A stretch of 64,000 nt of DNA from Aplidium turbinatum (Eukaryota; Chordata; Ascidiacea; Aplousobranchia; Polyclinidae). Where the stretch lies: NCBI GenBank assembly GCA_918807975.1, contig OU964923.1, positions 23,975,235-24,039,234 on the forward strand, given 5' to 3'. Position numbers and translations under genes: made by a program. Below are positions 20,695-32,266 of this stretch, piece after piece. Position 1 is the stretch's first letter. The number at the start of each line of letters is the position of its first letter. Under the pieces are notes generated by a model, which saw nothing but the letters and a program-made list of their open reading frames with translations, did not search any database and was not told where the DNA came from.

Positions 20695-21395
20695 TGTCAC
20701 AATCAAGGTGCAATGCCTCGCGATGGCTTGCTTTGTATCTTCAACGAATGTGCTATTTTCATTATGGAATTCTGGTGCGTTGTGTTATTATCGGTTATGA
20801 CCTGAAGTAACCTCTGATTGAGAAATTTGTATTATGTAACGTATTTCTAGAATCATCTGTAAGCATGCAAATCTAGAAGGTTCTGTTGTTTTTCATGATT
20901 TCTGAGCGTCGTTTGTCATGACGTCATTAGGTTGTTTATCAGTAAATGTCCGATTGCGAAATCGTTATTATGTAAGAATCTTCTTGCGAACGTGACATTC
21001 TTTAGACTTCTATAAGCTTCTGCTTGTTGACATTTATTGCAACTTGACAGAACAATGTGACGTTACGTAACCTTCTCGATGTTACTGGACTGAACAACCA
21101 ACTATAAATAGTGGTGTAGTTTGTATTCTGATTATTCGGAGATTCTGAGTATTATGATGATTATTATTGAGTTGGTTATGAGAGTTGTGCTATGAGTTGT
21201 GGATTGGTAGTTGATACAGAAATTATAGTTATTTGAGAAGCCGTTCGTTAAAGTTCTTCAAGAAGTCAGATTATCATTTCGCTAGTAGAATTATTCGACA
21301 TTTAATTGACTGCTTTTCGGTTATAACCCATTAAACTACGTCACTGAATCTTTCCAAGTCTTTTTCCTGGTAAGAGATAGAAAGAAATCGTGACA
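20695..21395 (+). repeat. 3' LTR of the CNBP-bearing element
   Basis: Near-identical to 17618-18318, and followed by the target duplication AACAC (21396-21400). Confidence 0.95.
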
Positions 21396-21660
21396 AACAC
21401 ACACTGACGCAATTTGCTGTCATTTTTGTACATTATGCAAGTAAATGATCGTGTATTTATGATACTAGTGTTTTTTTTAGGAATCTAGTTTTTTTTTTTA
21501 GCCAAATCTAGTACTTGCAGTCTAACCATAGAAAGAGCTCAACACCTGCTTTCCTGGGCCACATTGAAACGGGCTTTTGCCTGAGGATGGGTTTCTTTTA
21601 TGTCCGGTTTTCTTTCTCCATTCTATTATTATTATTATTATTATGACTGCTCATCGGTTA

Positions 21661-21978
21661 TCGGCAGCAATGGCCGAGTGGTTAACGCGTTGGGCTCGCA
21701 GTCGAGAGCCTGCATGTTCGACTCCACCCACCCGCGCTTGCTGTTGTTTCTCTGGGCAAAAAACTTTACGTCAAATGTCTCTACCCGGTGATCGATTTCG
21801 AGTAATGGGTAGTATGAAATTTAAGTCATAAGTACCTATGAGTGGACAACCGGAAACAGACATTGCCGTCGGCTGCAGCGTGGGTCAGGTGTACGTCGGA
21901 AGGCGTCCACCGATGCATAGCGCTCAAGTCCGCTTTCCCGCAATGCAGGATAAAGATAATAAAACAACAAACAAACAT
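21661..21978 (+). mobile_element. tRNA-derived SINE, plus strand
   Basis: The head GGCAGCAATGGCCGAGTGG followed by TTAACGCG supplies an A-box. GCATGTTCGACTCC near 21713 is a B-box, as in a class II tRNA (Leu/Ser type). A body of about 200 bp follows, then AGGATAAAGATAATAAAACAACAAAC as the A-rich 3' end. A fragment of the same 3' end lies inverted at 37512-37563. It would be transcribed by RNA polymerase III and depends on a LINE partner. 21401-21660 to its left holds a (TTA)n run at about 21626-21643 and TCTAGTTTTT repeats. Confidence 0.8.
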
Positions 21979-22367
21979 TCACATAAATATTGGAACTGGC
22001 AAATTCAATCCACAACACATTTCATTAGGCTGTCGTTCATTACTACATGTGTGCTTCTCTGTTTTTGTTTTATTTTTTGCTATTTGTTTTTTTTTTGGTT
22101 TTGTGGCGTGCTAACTACTAATATAGCCGATAGCCTACGGTACTACATAATTTTTCATTCAGGCACGTTTTAAACCTTTCAAGGTTTTGCCACCTTTTCC
22201 CGTTCGTTAACGTGCTGGTAGGTTTATATCGATTTTTGTAGTTAAGTATCTTTTTCGTCCCGGACGCGTTAATGACGAAAAATAAAATGATTGATTGATG
22301 ATGATTTTCCATGACAAGGGAGTGGCAACATTGAATTCAAGGCATTATTTGGCTACAGCCTACAACG
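21979..22367. other. Unassigned DNA with a shared repeat and a LINE-like tail
   Basis: TGGCAAATTCAATCCACAACAC at about 21998 recurs at about 58325 together with CTAGGCTGT-like sequence, which marks a small dispersed repeat. GACGAAAAATAAAATGATTGATTGATG at about 22274-22300 looks like a LINE 3' end. Confidence 0.4.
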
Positions 22368-22375
22368 TTCCGACG

Positions 22376-22641
22376 CAGGGCCGGATTTAGCTGATGGGGG
22401 GCCCGGGGCACTTTTAGATCGGGGGGCCCCCGTGCAAAAAAAATTTTTGCGCCTACGGCGCGAAACACCATCTCTACGTCTACAGTAGCATCAGTCCAGT
22501 ACTGCACAGCATTTTGAAGAAACTTTGAAGGCCAAAAGAAAAAAAATAACACAAAATCGCATTTTTTCCACATAGGGGCCCCTTCAAAAGTCGGGGGGCC
22601 CGGGGCAACTGCCCCCTCTGCCCCCCCTAAATCCGGGCCTG
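22376..22641. mobile_element. hAT MITE, 266 bp (CAGGGCCGGATTTAG ends)
   Basis: Inverted ends CAGGGCCGGATTTAG and CTAAATCCGGGCCTG are flanked by the exact 8-bp repeat TTCCGACG (22368-22375 and 22642-22649). The interior GGGGGGCCC runs pair with each other. Confidence 0.85.
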
Positions 22642-23133
22642 TTCCGACGTGGAAGTTCATTGATTTCTTTGCAATAAACTCATACTCTCAAAAAGGAGCA
22701 AGGTATTGTCCTCAAGATCATCCCCACTGCACGCTATAGTACCCGGGATGTTGCTGTAGCAACTACAGCTAGGTATGGGCGGATGTTCAGACCACACGAC
22801 GTCCGCTACAGGTTTTTGTATATTTAGGTATAGCCTACTATAGTCCAGTGCTCCTCAACCGGGTATATTGCATATTCAAGTGCACTAGTTAGTGCATACC
22901 AGATCACAAATGGAATATAGCTCACAGCTTAGAAAGAAATGGTACATTATTAGCATAAATCACGTGTTGAGTCACATGACTGAAATCAGCTGATTCACGT
23001 ATACGCATTTTCGAAGAGTGTGTTACTGTGTTATGTTAAACTTTTGAAGTGACTACCCATTCTGCCAGCCCAGGATGTCTGCGGTCTCTCTCAGCTGTGG
23101 GCTATATCCCATTTGTGATCTGGTATGCACTAT

Positions 23134-25313
23134 CAGTGTTGGGCGCGATAACGATAATCGATAAACGAAAAATGCCTAAAGCGATAATGATAAACGATAA
23201 ATCAAAAAAAAGTTAAGCGATAACGATAAATGATAAATAATCGCCGATAATGTCCGATAATGATAATTTCTTTTTTTTCTTGATTAGCGCTGCCCCATTC
23301 CATGCAGCACGAACTGTTTTCATCAACATGACGAAAAATCGAACATAATATACTGTAAAGGGACAAAACTTTTTGTAAGTTATGCATAAATAGAATCGCA
23401 ACAGCGGCAGTGGGTATTGAATCTTCAACCTCTTGATCCAGAATCAAACCACTGAAGTAACCGCCGTGCTTATAATTTTACCTTCAGATACCAGTTGGAT
23501 GCTTTTATCAATTGAGTTACACTGCCGCTTACGTGCAGTAGGCAAAATAATTAAATCAAATGAAAATACCATAAAAAATTCCAAACTTTGTATTTTGCTT
23601 TCTGCTTAAAGGGCTGTTTAGTGTTTACAGCAAAGGCAGCAATAATTGACAAAATTCCCAAAAACGCAAAATGCTTGAAAATTTATCAGTAATCTTAAGC
23701 GTTATTGGTAGTAAAAATTTGCATACTGTGAAATCCATCAAGCTTGTCAAATTAGTCGTGTTTGTTTAAGAACAAAAACATAATTATCGTAATTTACTGA
23801 TAATTTCAGATAATTTTTTTTTGTTTTCTTTGTGAACACCATCATGAAAGCAATGGCAGAAGGCTGGGTTGTTGAGATAAGAATTACAATGTAGGCACTG
23901 TATTAGTGGGAATAAAAATATTTGATTGAGGTAGGCTATGTCGCATAGGTAGGCTACAGTAAATGAGAAAGGTTATACTGTATTTAGCATAATTTTACCA
24001 CGGAACTCGATGCGCCTATTGTCATGCAAAAACTACTACAAGATGCAAAAAATGTGATGTCGGTCTGCATGTTAAATGCTTCAAGCAATATCATATTCCG
24101 CAATGACTTGTTTCAGTGACGTTGTGTTACTTTGCTAATTTTAATCTTCATATTTTTTGAACTTTTATTTCAATAAAATGCTCGATGACAATAATGACAT
24201 GACAAGACATGAACAAGACATTTCCCATTTATCACTTTGAGCGATAAGTAAGCATAAAACTTGTGAAATTTGATAACAGATTTGCCTAACGTCTTATATA
24301 TAGGATAGCTTTTTTTCAAAAAGTACAAACACGATTAGGAAAAAAATAATTGTGATATGTTTTTTAGGTCATAATTATGCAATATTTAAATTTTCCAAAA
24401 TTTTTTTTAAAAGTGCTTTCACTTTCGGCACAAATGGGTTAACTTTTGAAGTTAAATGGCACTTATGCATGCGGTTATTATTTTTGGATTAAAGTTATAT
24501 CGCCAAGCTAGATAAAAATCGATCTTACAGTCTATAACCGATCTTGTGTTGTTATTGTGTGTGAATTTTGTCTTTTAATCTGAGTTTGTGACGTAACCGC
24601 ACGTCTCAAGGCAAGTTCTTGCAATTTTAGGTAATCTACTCATCTAAAGATTTAATGCGCTTAAAACAGTAAGTTTCATGTTTTGACGAGAGAGATTTTA
24701 TTTTTTTACGACAATTACTAAAAACTAACACTTTCAACGAAAAAAGAAAACACAAGAATAAAATAGTTGATCGTGAAGAGGCGCGAAAGACCACGTTTCC
24801 GATGTAAAAGCGGCCTCGTATTGCGACACTTTCACAAACCACTTGCCAATTTCTTTCGCTTCGCTTCAAAGGAGGTTGTGCCACCTGTGCACTTACATTT
24901 TAATTGTAAAATTCACTCGCGATTGCCCATCGCAGCAAAACAAAAAGAGACTTGTCGCCTGCACTGCATTGCATTGCCATTTGCAACTCTAAAAATTATT
25001 GTGTTGTCAGGGCCGTCGCTGCAGGGGGGCATGCCCCCTCCCCTGATAACGACCTGTGCACACACACTTCAGGCACTGAAGAAAAACTGGTTTTAATTTT
25101 AGTAACTAGGTGGCTAGTAAAAATATTACTGTTCATGATCTTTCCACTTGTGTGTTGATCCGAAATAAAATTTATCGGCGATTAATTATTGGCGATAATC
25201 AAATATTGCCTTTGGCGATAACGATAAACGATAACTGAAAAAATAATTAAGCGATAACAATAAGCAATAAAAATTTATCGCCGATGAATTATCGCTGATA
25301 ATGCCCATCACTG
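23134..25313. mobile_element. GATAA-rich non-autonomous hAT, copy 1
   Basis: It starts CAGTGTTGGGCGCGATAACG and ends GATAATGCCCATCACTG. It is flanked by the exact 8-bp duplication TGCACTAT (23126-23133 and 25314-25321). Roughly 120 bp at each end is packed with GATAAACGATAA units, which form the inverted arms. The interior holds no transposase. It includes a tRNA-like segment (23404-23528) and ACAATAATGACATGACA-type AT-rich DNA. A second copy lies at 27875-30118. Confidence 0.85.
23404..23528 (-). other. tRNA-like segment inside the GATAA hAT
   Basis: On the minus strand a 7-bp GCGGCAG stem at the 5' end pairs with CTGCCGC at the 3' end, 125 bases apart. TAACTCAATTGATAAAAGC resembles an A-box, and AGATTCAATACCC resembles a weak B-box. 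The extra length in the middle would need an intron-like insert. The same structure is kept in the second copy (about 28165-28295). It could be an embedded tRNA or SINE relic and is not called a functional gene. Confidence 0.35.
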
Positions 25314-25378
25314 TGCACTATGCAGTGCACTTAAAATATACAATATAGCAGATTAAGGAGCACTGGACTATTGAATAC

Positions 25379-25645
25379 TGTTGTGTATCGCTACGGGTCA
25401 TTGCTTTTAGTTTTGACACATGGTCTGCGAAAAGTTGCATGGATGCTTAAGTATTCAATGAGGCGTAAACTCTCGTGCTAAGATGTGGTTGTATCTTTAT
25501 GCAGTGATTGAAGAGTAGTTCGTGAAGTACAGTGCGTTGTTATTGTGTGGTCTGACTTATAAGCGTTTCGTTCAATATACAAAAAACCTATATCTTACCG
25601 AAGTATCTCCTGACTTAATAACGAGGCAGAAGTAAGAATACAACA
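25379..25645 (+). repeat. 5' LTR of the Gypsy fossil
   Basis: A 267-bp repeat whose right part (from CATGGTCTGCG) matches the end of the 3' LTR at about 36905-37131 almost base for base. The first 15 bases match the start of the 3' LTR. TTTGGCGACGAGG, a Gypsy-type primer-site sequence, follows at 25651-25663. Confidence 0.85.
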
Positions 25646-25738
25646 GAAGATTTGGCGACGAGGATTGTATATTCGTTTTAAGCAGTGAGTTGGTAAGAAG
25701 TTAACGCAAGTTGAAATCGGTTTTTAAAGTGAATAAAA

Positions 25739-26332
25739 ATGTCAAACAAAGAACTCATTCAACTGATGAAAGAACAGCTACAGCAGCAACAACTGCAAAT
25801 TGAGCGACAAAACGAAGCTCAACAACATGCACTACAGCAGCAGCAGGAACAACAGCAGCAGCAGATGCAACAAATGCAAATGCTCACGAAAGCTTTAGAA
25901 AAGCTTGGAGACCAAGGGACAACTACTACTAAAACAGAGAGTAGTTCTGTTGTTCCTAACTTCAGCGCATTCGACCCATCGAGTGAGTTATGGTCTGACT
26001 ATCACGCCAGATTCAAAACATTTTTGGGAGCACACTCTGTCCCCGAAGGAAAGGCTGCGCAAGTTTTCTTGACAAATCAAAGTGCAGTCACATACAAGAT
26101 GTTGCAGAATCTTGCAGCACAACAGAGCCCTCCTGTGGAGATAAACAAACTTGTTTTAGAACAGATAACAAAGTTCATGAACGACCAATACGACCCGAAA
26201 CGTTTTACGATACGGGAAAGATTTAAGTTCTGGAGCGACATGCACCGCAAGCCAGGCGAGTCTATCAACACGCTGGCAGCTCGAATCAGACAGGACGCAT
26301 CAAGCGATTTTTCTTCCATAAAGGATGCTCAA
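25739..26332 (+). pseudogene. Gypsy fossil: gag, first part
   Basis: The gag frame starts with MSNKELIQLMKEQL and a glutamine-rich coiled coil (about residues 15-50). A capsid-like region follows with FSAFDPSSELWSDYHARFKT and RFTIRERFKFWSDMHRKPGE, the latter typical of Gypsy capsids. It is interrupted by the long-hairpin element at 26333. Confidence 0.8.
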
Positions 26333-27159
26333 TAGGGTGGCTCGTTTTTGAACTTTTTTTTTAAATTCTCTCGGGGTAGTAGGGAAATGGTGCCAATGAG
26401 TGAGAAAACAATCATGACAAAATTTGAGATTTGTAAAAAATTGTCTTCAGCCTCCTCATGGGGCCCAAAAATCGAAAAATGGGGTCAAAAACGCAATTTT
26501 TTTTTTAAATATTTTTAGTTTGGGTAGATACAATATTGTTTAGATATATCTAAATAACCTATAAAAAAAAATTGAAGTCATTTGAATGATTCCTTCAGCT
26601 TCCTCACAGCTTCTAAAAATTTTCATTTTGCTGAAAATTTCGCATTTCTGTTTGTGGTTACATAACTACAAACTTCGTCAGTGACGTAAATTCAAATAAA
26701 AGACGTCACTTTTTCCTACCAAATTAACCCAATTTCATTAAAAAATGACGCAACAGCTCAGGGCAGGCCTATAAAGAGAAATACAATGACGTTTTATAGC
26801 TGGCAAAATGTCTAACGCAATTATGTATCATGTACCCACCCACAAAAATGCGAAATTTTCATCAAAAAGGAAATTTTCAGAAGCTGTGAGGAAGCTGAAG
26901 GAATAGTTCAAATGACTCCAATTTTTTTTCTTAGGTTAATTAGATATATCTAAACAATATTGTATCTACCCAAACTAAAAATATTTAAAAAAAAAATTGC
27001 GTTTTGACCCCATTTTTCGATTTTTGGGCCCCATGAGGAGGCTGAAGACAATTTTTTACAAATCTCAAATTTTGTCATGATTGTTTTCTCACTCATTGGC
27101 ACCATTTCCCCACTACCCCGAGAGAATTTTAAAAAAAAGTTCAAAAACGAGCCACCCTA
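26333..27159. mobile_element. Long-hairpin MITE, 827 bp
   Basis: An almost complete inverted repeat. Each arm is roughly 310 bp, starting TAGGGTGGCTCGTTTTTGAA, with about 200 bp between the arms. The exact 8-bp duplication ATGCTCAA lies at 26325-26332 and 27160-27167. TAGGG plus an 8-bp duplication fits hAT. It lies inside the gag of the Gypsy fossil and has no coding capacity. Read-through RNA would fold into a long duplex. Confidence 0.85.
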
Positions 27160-27866
27160 ATGCTCAAGATGAGGCCATGTGCACACGCTTTATTTGCTCC
27201 GTCAGCAATGAAGCGGTGTTAAAAGCCTTGTTCAAAGTAGACGCCGAAGCATTAAGCTTTGCCAAGGCCATACAAATTGCCTTGGAGACAGAAGATGCTG
27301 CTAAGGTAGCAAAAGAGACAGTTTACGGATCAAAGACGTTTATACCTGGCCAAGTTAACGTGGTCGAGGAAAAGAGACAATGGCACAGAGGACAAACTAA
27401 TTCCTTTAACCATAAAGAGTGATCAGATCCGAAAAGAAACTTACAGTGTGGACGCTGCGGGAAGAAGGGCCACACTGGAAAAGATTGCCGTTTCAAAGAT
27501 TCTACTTGCAACTACTGCAACAAGAAGGGACATATCGAACCGGCATGTTTCAAGAAGAAGCGAACTGCGCATGTTAAGGTGATTTGTAAAACTAAATTGC
27601 AAAAAGTAAAAACCACTAATAATGTGCCTCAGCTCCAACAATGTGTTTCTATTGATAATATGATGTTTAGTTTTGAAGTTGATACTGGAGCTGGGGAGAA
27701 TTTTATGTGTAAACGTCGTTGGCTGCAGCTGGGCAAGCCATCATTGCAACATTGCAGTTCGAAATTCGAGTCCACTTCCGGACACCAATTGCCAATTATG
27801 GGCATTTTTCGCCCGAATTCCGTTACGACAAAAGGCTCTAACGCGACCTGCAATAATTTATCGTTT
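27160..27866 (+). pseudogene. Gypsy fossil: gag end, zinc knuckles, protease
   Basis: It continues the gag coding after the hairpin insertion (MCTRFICSVSNEAVLKALFK). Two CCHC knuckles follow near 27448-27550 (CGRCGKKGHTGKDC and CNYCNKKGHIEPAC). A retropepsin active-site region DTGAGENF lies near 27684. It ends at the insertion of the second GATAA-rich hAT. Confidence 0.8.
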
Positions 27867-27874
27867 ATTGTGAC

Positions 27875-30118
27875 CAGTGTTGGGCGCGATAACTCATTTT
27901 TCAGTTAAGCGATAACGATAATCGATAAACGAAAAATGCCTAAAGCGATAACGATAAACGATAAATCAAAAAAAAGTTAAGCGATAACGATAAACGATAA
28001 ATTATCGCCGATAATGTCCGATAACGATAATTTTTTTTTTTTTCTTGATTAGCGCTGCCCCATCCCATGCAGCACGAACTGTTTTCATCAACATGACGAA
28101 AAATCGAACATAATATACTGTAAAGGGACAAAACTTTTTGTAAGTTATGTATGAATAGAATCGCAATAGCGGCAGTGGGTATCAAATCTTCAACCTCTTG
28201 ATCCAGAATCAAACCACTGAGGTAACCGCCGTGCTTATAATTATACCGTCAGATACCAGTTGGATGCTTTTATCAATTGAGTTACACTGCCGCTTACGTG
28301 CAGTAAGCAAAATAATTAAATTAAATGAAAATACCATAAAAAAATTCTAAACTTTGTATTTTGCTTTCTGCTTAAAGGGCTGTTTAGTGTTTACAGCAAA
28401 GTCAGCAATAATTGAAAAAATTCCCAAAAACGCAAAATGCTTGAAAATTTATCAGTAATCTGAAGTGTTATTGGTAGTAAAAATGTGCATACTGTGAAAT
28501 CCATCAAGCTTGTCAAATTAGTCGTGTTTGTTTAAGAACAATAACATAATTATCGTAATTTACTGATAATTTCAGATAATTTTTTTTTTTGTTTTCTTTG
28601 TGAACACCAGCATTAAAGCAATGGCAGAACGCTGAGTTGTTGAGATAAGAATTACAATGTAGGCACTGTATTAGTGGGAATAAAAATATTTGATTGAGGT
28701 AGGCTAGGTCGCATAGGTAAATGAGAAAGGTTATACTGTATTTAGCATAATTTTACCACGCAACTCGATGCGCCTATTGTCATGCAAAAACTACTAGGTA
28801 CAAGATGTAAAAAATGTGATGTCGGTCTGTATGTCAAATGCTTCAAGCAATATCATATTCCGCAATGACTTGTTTCAGTGATGTTGTGTTACTTTGCTAA
28901 TTTTCATCTTCATATTTTTTGAACTTTCATTTCAATAAAATGCTCGATGACAATAATGACATGACAAAACATGAACAAGACATTTCCCATTTATCACTTT
29001 AAGCGATAAGTAAAATGTAATAACGCTTGCATTACGCACAAGAAACTTGTGAAATTTGATAACGGATTTGCCTAGCGTCTTTTATATAGGACGGCTTTTT
29101 TCTCAAAAAGTACAAACACAATTAGGAAAAAAATAATTGTGAAATGTTTTTTAGGTCATAATTATGCAATATTTAAATTTTCCGAAAATTTTTTTAAGTA
29201 CTTTCAGTTTCGGCACAAATGCGTTAACTTTTCAAGTTAAATGGCACTTATGCATTCGGTTATTATTTTTGGATTAAAGTTATATCGCCAAGCTAGAAAA
29301 AAATCGATCTTACAGTCTATAACCGATCTTGTGTTGTTATTGTGTGTGAATTTTGTCTTTTAATCTGAGTTTGTGACGTAACCGCACGTCTCAAGGTAAG
29401 TTCTTGCAATTTTAGTTAATCTACTCATCTAAAGATTTAATGCGCTTAAAACAGTAAGTTTCAAGTTTTGACGAGAGAGATTTTATTTTTTTACCACAAT
29501 TACTAAAAACTAACACTTCCAACGAAAAAAGAAACACAAGAATAAAATAGTTGATCGTGAGGTGGCGCGAAAGACCATGTTTCCGATGTAAAAGCGGCCT
29601 CGTATTGCGACACTCACAAACCACTTGCCAATTTCTTTCGCTTCGCTTCAAAGGAACTTGTGACGCCTGTGCGCTTACATTTTAATTGTAAAATTCACTT
29701 GCGATTGCCCATTGCAGCAAAACAACAAGAGACTTGTTGCATGCATTTCATTGCATTGCAATTTGCAACTCTAAAAATTATTGTGTTGTCAGCGCCGTCG
29801 CTGCAGGGGGGCGTGCCCCCTCCCCTGATAACGACCTGTGCACACACACTTCAGGCACTGAAGAAGAAATGGTTTTAATTTTAGTTTCATTAACTAGGTG
29901 GCTAGTAAAAATATTACTTTTCATGATCTTTCCACTTGCGTGTTGATCCGAAATAAAATTTATCGGCGTTTAATTAATTATCGGCGATAATCAAATATTG
30001 CCTTTGGCGATAACGATAAACGATAACTGAAAAAATAATTGAGCGATAACGATAAGCGATAAAAATTTATCGCCGATAATTATCGCCGATGAATTATCGC
30101 CGATAATGCCCATCACTG
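27875..30118. mobile_element. GATAA-rich non-autonomous hAT, copy 2
   Basis: It has the same termini as 23134-25313 (CAGTGTTGGGCGCGATAAC and GATAATGCCCATCACTG). The exact 8-bp duplication ATTGTGAC lies at 27867-27874 and 30119-30126. It is collinear with copy 1 throughout with scattered small differences, so the two copies are probably close in age. It was inserted into the protease region of the Gypsy fossil. Confidence 0.9.
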
Positions 30119-32261
30119 ATTGTGACAAATGTAAATGGTTTGAACTTACTTGGTAGAGATGCAATTTCTAAATTACAAATTTCTGTAGATGCTTTGATAT
30201 CTCCTGTTGATACTAAAGTATGTAATTTGAATGGTGTAAATCATGTTTTTGATAACCTTTCCGCAGACACATCTCTCCAAAATGCTTGTAAGCAATTATG
30301 CGATGAGTTTTCTGACCTTTTTAAACCGGAATTGGGGTGTTTGAAAGATTTTGAGCTTGATGTCAAATTTAAACCAAATGTCAAGCCCGTGTTTTGCAAG
30401 CCCAGACCGGTACCATTTGCCATACAGTCTGATTTAGCCCAAGCGTATGACGCTGGCATTGCGAAAGGGGTTTGGAAGCCAACCCAGTTTAATGATTACG
30501 GTACTCCTGTGGTGCCTGTACGCAAGACAAAACTTCCAGGGCAAAGCACAGCATCCCTCCGAGTTTGTGGAGATTATTCCGTTACCGCCAACTCTCAGCT
30601 GGAAACACATAGACAACCTCTTCCTCTGCCGGAAGAGCTCATGCACAAGCTGGGAGGTGGTTATGGGTTCACAAAGATCGACTTGGCTGATGCCTACAAT
30701 CAAATACCACTGAGTCCAGAAAGCCAAAAGAAGCTTGCTCTGAGCACCCATCAAGGAGTCTTACTCCAGATGAGATTACCTTTTGGCATCAGCTCAGCTC
30801 CTGGCTATTTCCAAGAAATCATGGGTCAACTCACCTCTGATTTGAAAGGAGTAGCCGTTTACCTAGACGAAATTTTGGTGAGTGGACACAACGCCGAGGA
30901 GCATCTGCAAAACTTGAGAGCTCTTATGCATCGCTTGCAAGAAAAGGGTTTAAGATGTCGTCTGGAAAAATGCGCCTTTGCTCAACCAAGCGTTGAGTAC
31001 TTGGGTTACCGGCTATCCAAGACAGGCATTGCAAAGGGACATAAAGTGGACGCAGTTTTAAAGATGCCACCACCAAACGACGTGTCCAGCCTGAGGTCTT
31101 TTCTTGGTTCCGTGCAATTTTACAGCAAGTTCTTGCCAAACTTATCTTCCACGACAGAACCACTTCATAAGCTCACACGAAAAAGAGTAAAGTGGAAATG
31201 GGAAGCAGAGCAGGAAGACGCTTTTCAAACTCTAAAGAAGGTGCTCTGCGCAGATTCTGTATTGGCTCATTTCGATCCTTCTCTGCCTGTCGGCATATCA
31301 TGCGATGCGTCAAGTGTCGGAATTGGAGCGGTACTCTTCCATCGTTTCCAAGATGGCCAAGAACGACCAATCGCCAATGTGTCAAAAACATTGACAGATA
31401 CGCAAAGGCGTTATAGCCAGATACAGAAAGAAGCGCTAGCTATAATTTTTGGATTACAAAAGTTTCACCAATATCTTTACGGAAGAAAGTTTATTCTAAT
31501 CACAGACCACAAACCACTACTGGCATTATTCGGGCCAAACAAAGCCACACCAGCTTTAGCAGCCAACCGTTTGGCAAGATGATCACTCATATTGAGTCAA
31601 TACGACTACTCAATTGAGTATAGGAAAACGCAAGAGCACGGCAACGCTGACGCACTCAGCATGTTACCTGTGGGAGAAGACGCCATCTTCGACGGAAAGG
31701 AAGAGGAAGAGAACATTCTTGTAGTGAGTACCATCAAAATGATCAACGCTCAACTGAATCCAACAGAGCCTGGAATGATCCCAAAAGAGTCTCTCAAGGA
31801 TCCAGTCATCTCAACGGTAATGAGATACACCAGAGAAGGATGGCCTGAATCAAAAACGTCTGAAGCACCAAATTGTGACGCATACTCGACAGAAGACTTC
31901 AGAAGAATCGCTCCATCATTGGCTGTAGAGAATGGTTGCTTACTATATGGAGCCCGACTAGTCATTCCACGAAGTATTCACAAACAAGTCCTGGAACTAC
32001 TTCATCTTGGGCACTTCGGGATACAAAGAATGAAACAACTGGCACGGTCAGCAGTTTATTGGCCCAGAATCGACCAAGACATTGCAGAAAACTGTCGTCA
32101 GTGCACTGCATGCTCCGAACATCAAAACAAACCGGTAAAAGCAATCAACCACCCGTGGATGTTGCCAGAGAAGCCGTGGAGTAGAATTCATATTGACCAT
32201 GCAATTAATTTTATGGGACGTAATTGGCTAGTTATTGTAGATGCGTACTCTAAGTACCCTT
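30119..32261 (+). pseudogene. Gypsy fossil: reverse transcriptase, RNase H, integrase start
   Basis: Order of domains: protease end (LNLLGRDAISKLQI); reverse transcriptase with KPRPVPFA, TKIDLADAYNQIPL, LPFGISSAPGYFQ and the active-site region VYLDEILVSG; thumb CAFAQPSVEYLGYRLSKTGI; RNase H with ISCDASSVGIGAVL and LITDHKPLLALFG. The integrase HHCC zinc-binding region follows, with LLHLGHFGIQRMKQ and CRQCTACSEHQ. The first integrase acidic residue lies in HIDHA. This domain order is Ty3/Gypsy. It is interrupted by hAT DNA from 32262. Confidence 0.85.
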
Positions 32262-32266
32262 TAGGG

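Larger units (their letters stand above)
17618..21395 (+). mobile_element. LTR retrotransposon with CNBP-like cassette in place of pol
   Basis: A structurally whole Ty3/Gypsy-like element of 3778 bp. Two 701-bp LTRs (17618-18318 and 20695-21395) begin TGTCACAATC and end TCGTGACA, with the 5-bp target duplication AACAC at 17613-17617 and 21396-21400. A proline-tRNA-type primer site follows the 5' LTR and a purine tract precedes the 3' LTR. Between them lie gag (18414-19853) and a second frame (19811-20578) with a retropepsin followed by five CCHC knuckles. Reverse transcriptase, RNase H and integrase are absent, so it must borrow them. I noticed one LTR-to-LTR difference by eye, which suggests recent insertion. 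Confidence 0.9.
22846..25365. mobile_element. Palindromic hAT-like MITE split by a GATAA-rich hAT
   Basis: CAGTGCTCCTCAACCGGG at the left pairs with GGAGCACTG at the right. Inner arms also pair (GTGCATACCAGATCACAAATG near 22893 against CATTTGTGATCTGGTATGCA near 23110). The palindrome extends outward: GGTTTTTGTATATTTAGGTA at 22811-22830 is mirrored at 37135-37154, beyond the later LTR element. Its own body is only about 340 bp, and the remainder is the insertion 23134-25313. No matching direct repeat was found at the outer edges. Confidence 0.6.

Noticed and set aside
21664-21740. tRNA gene candidate
   Set aside because: A and B boxes are present, but arms are imperfect and it continues into a SINE body with an A-rich tail.
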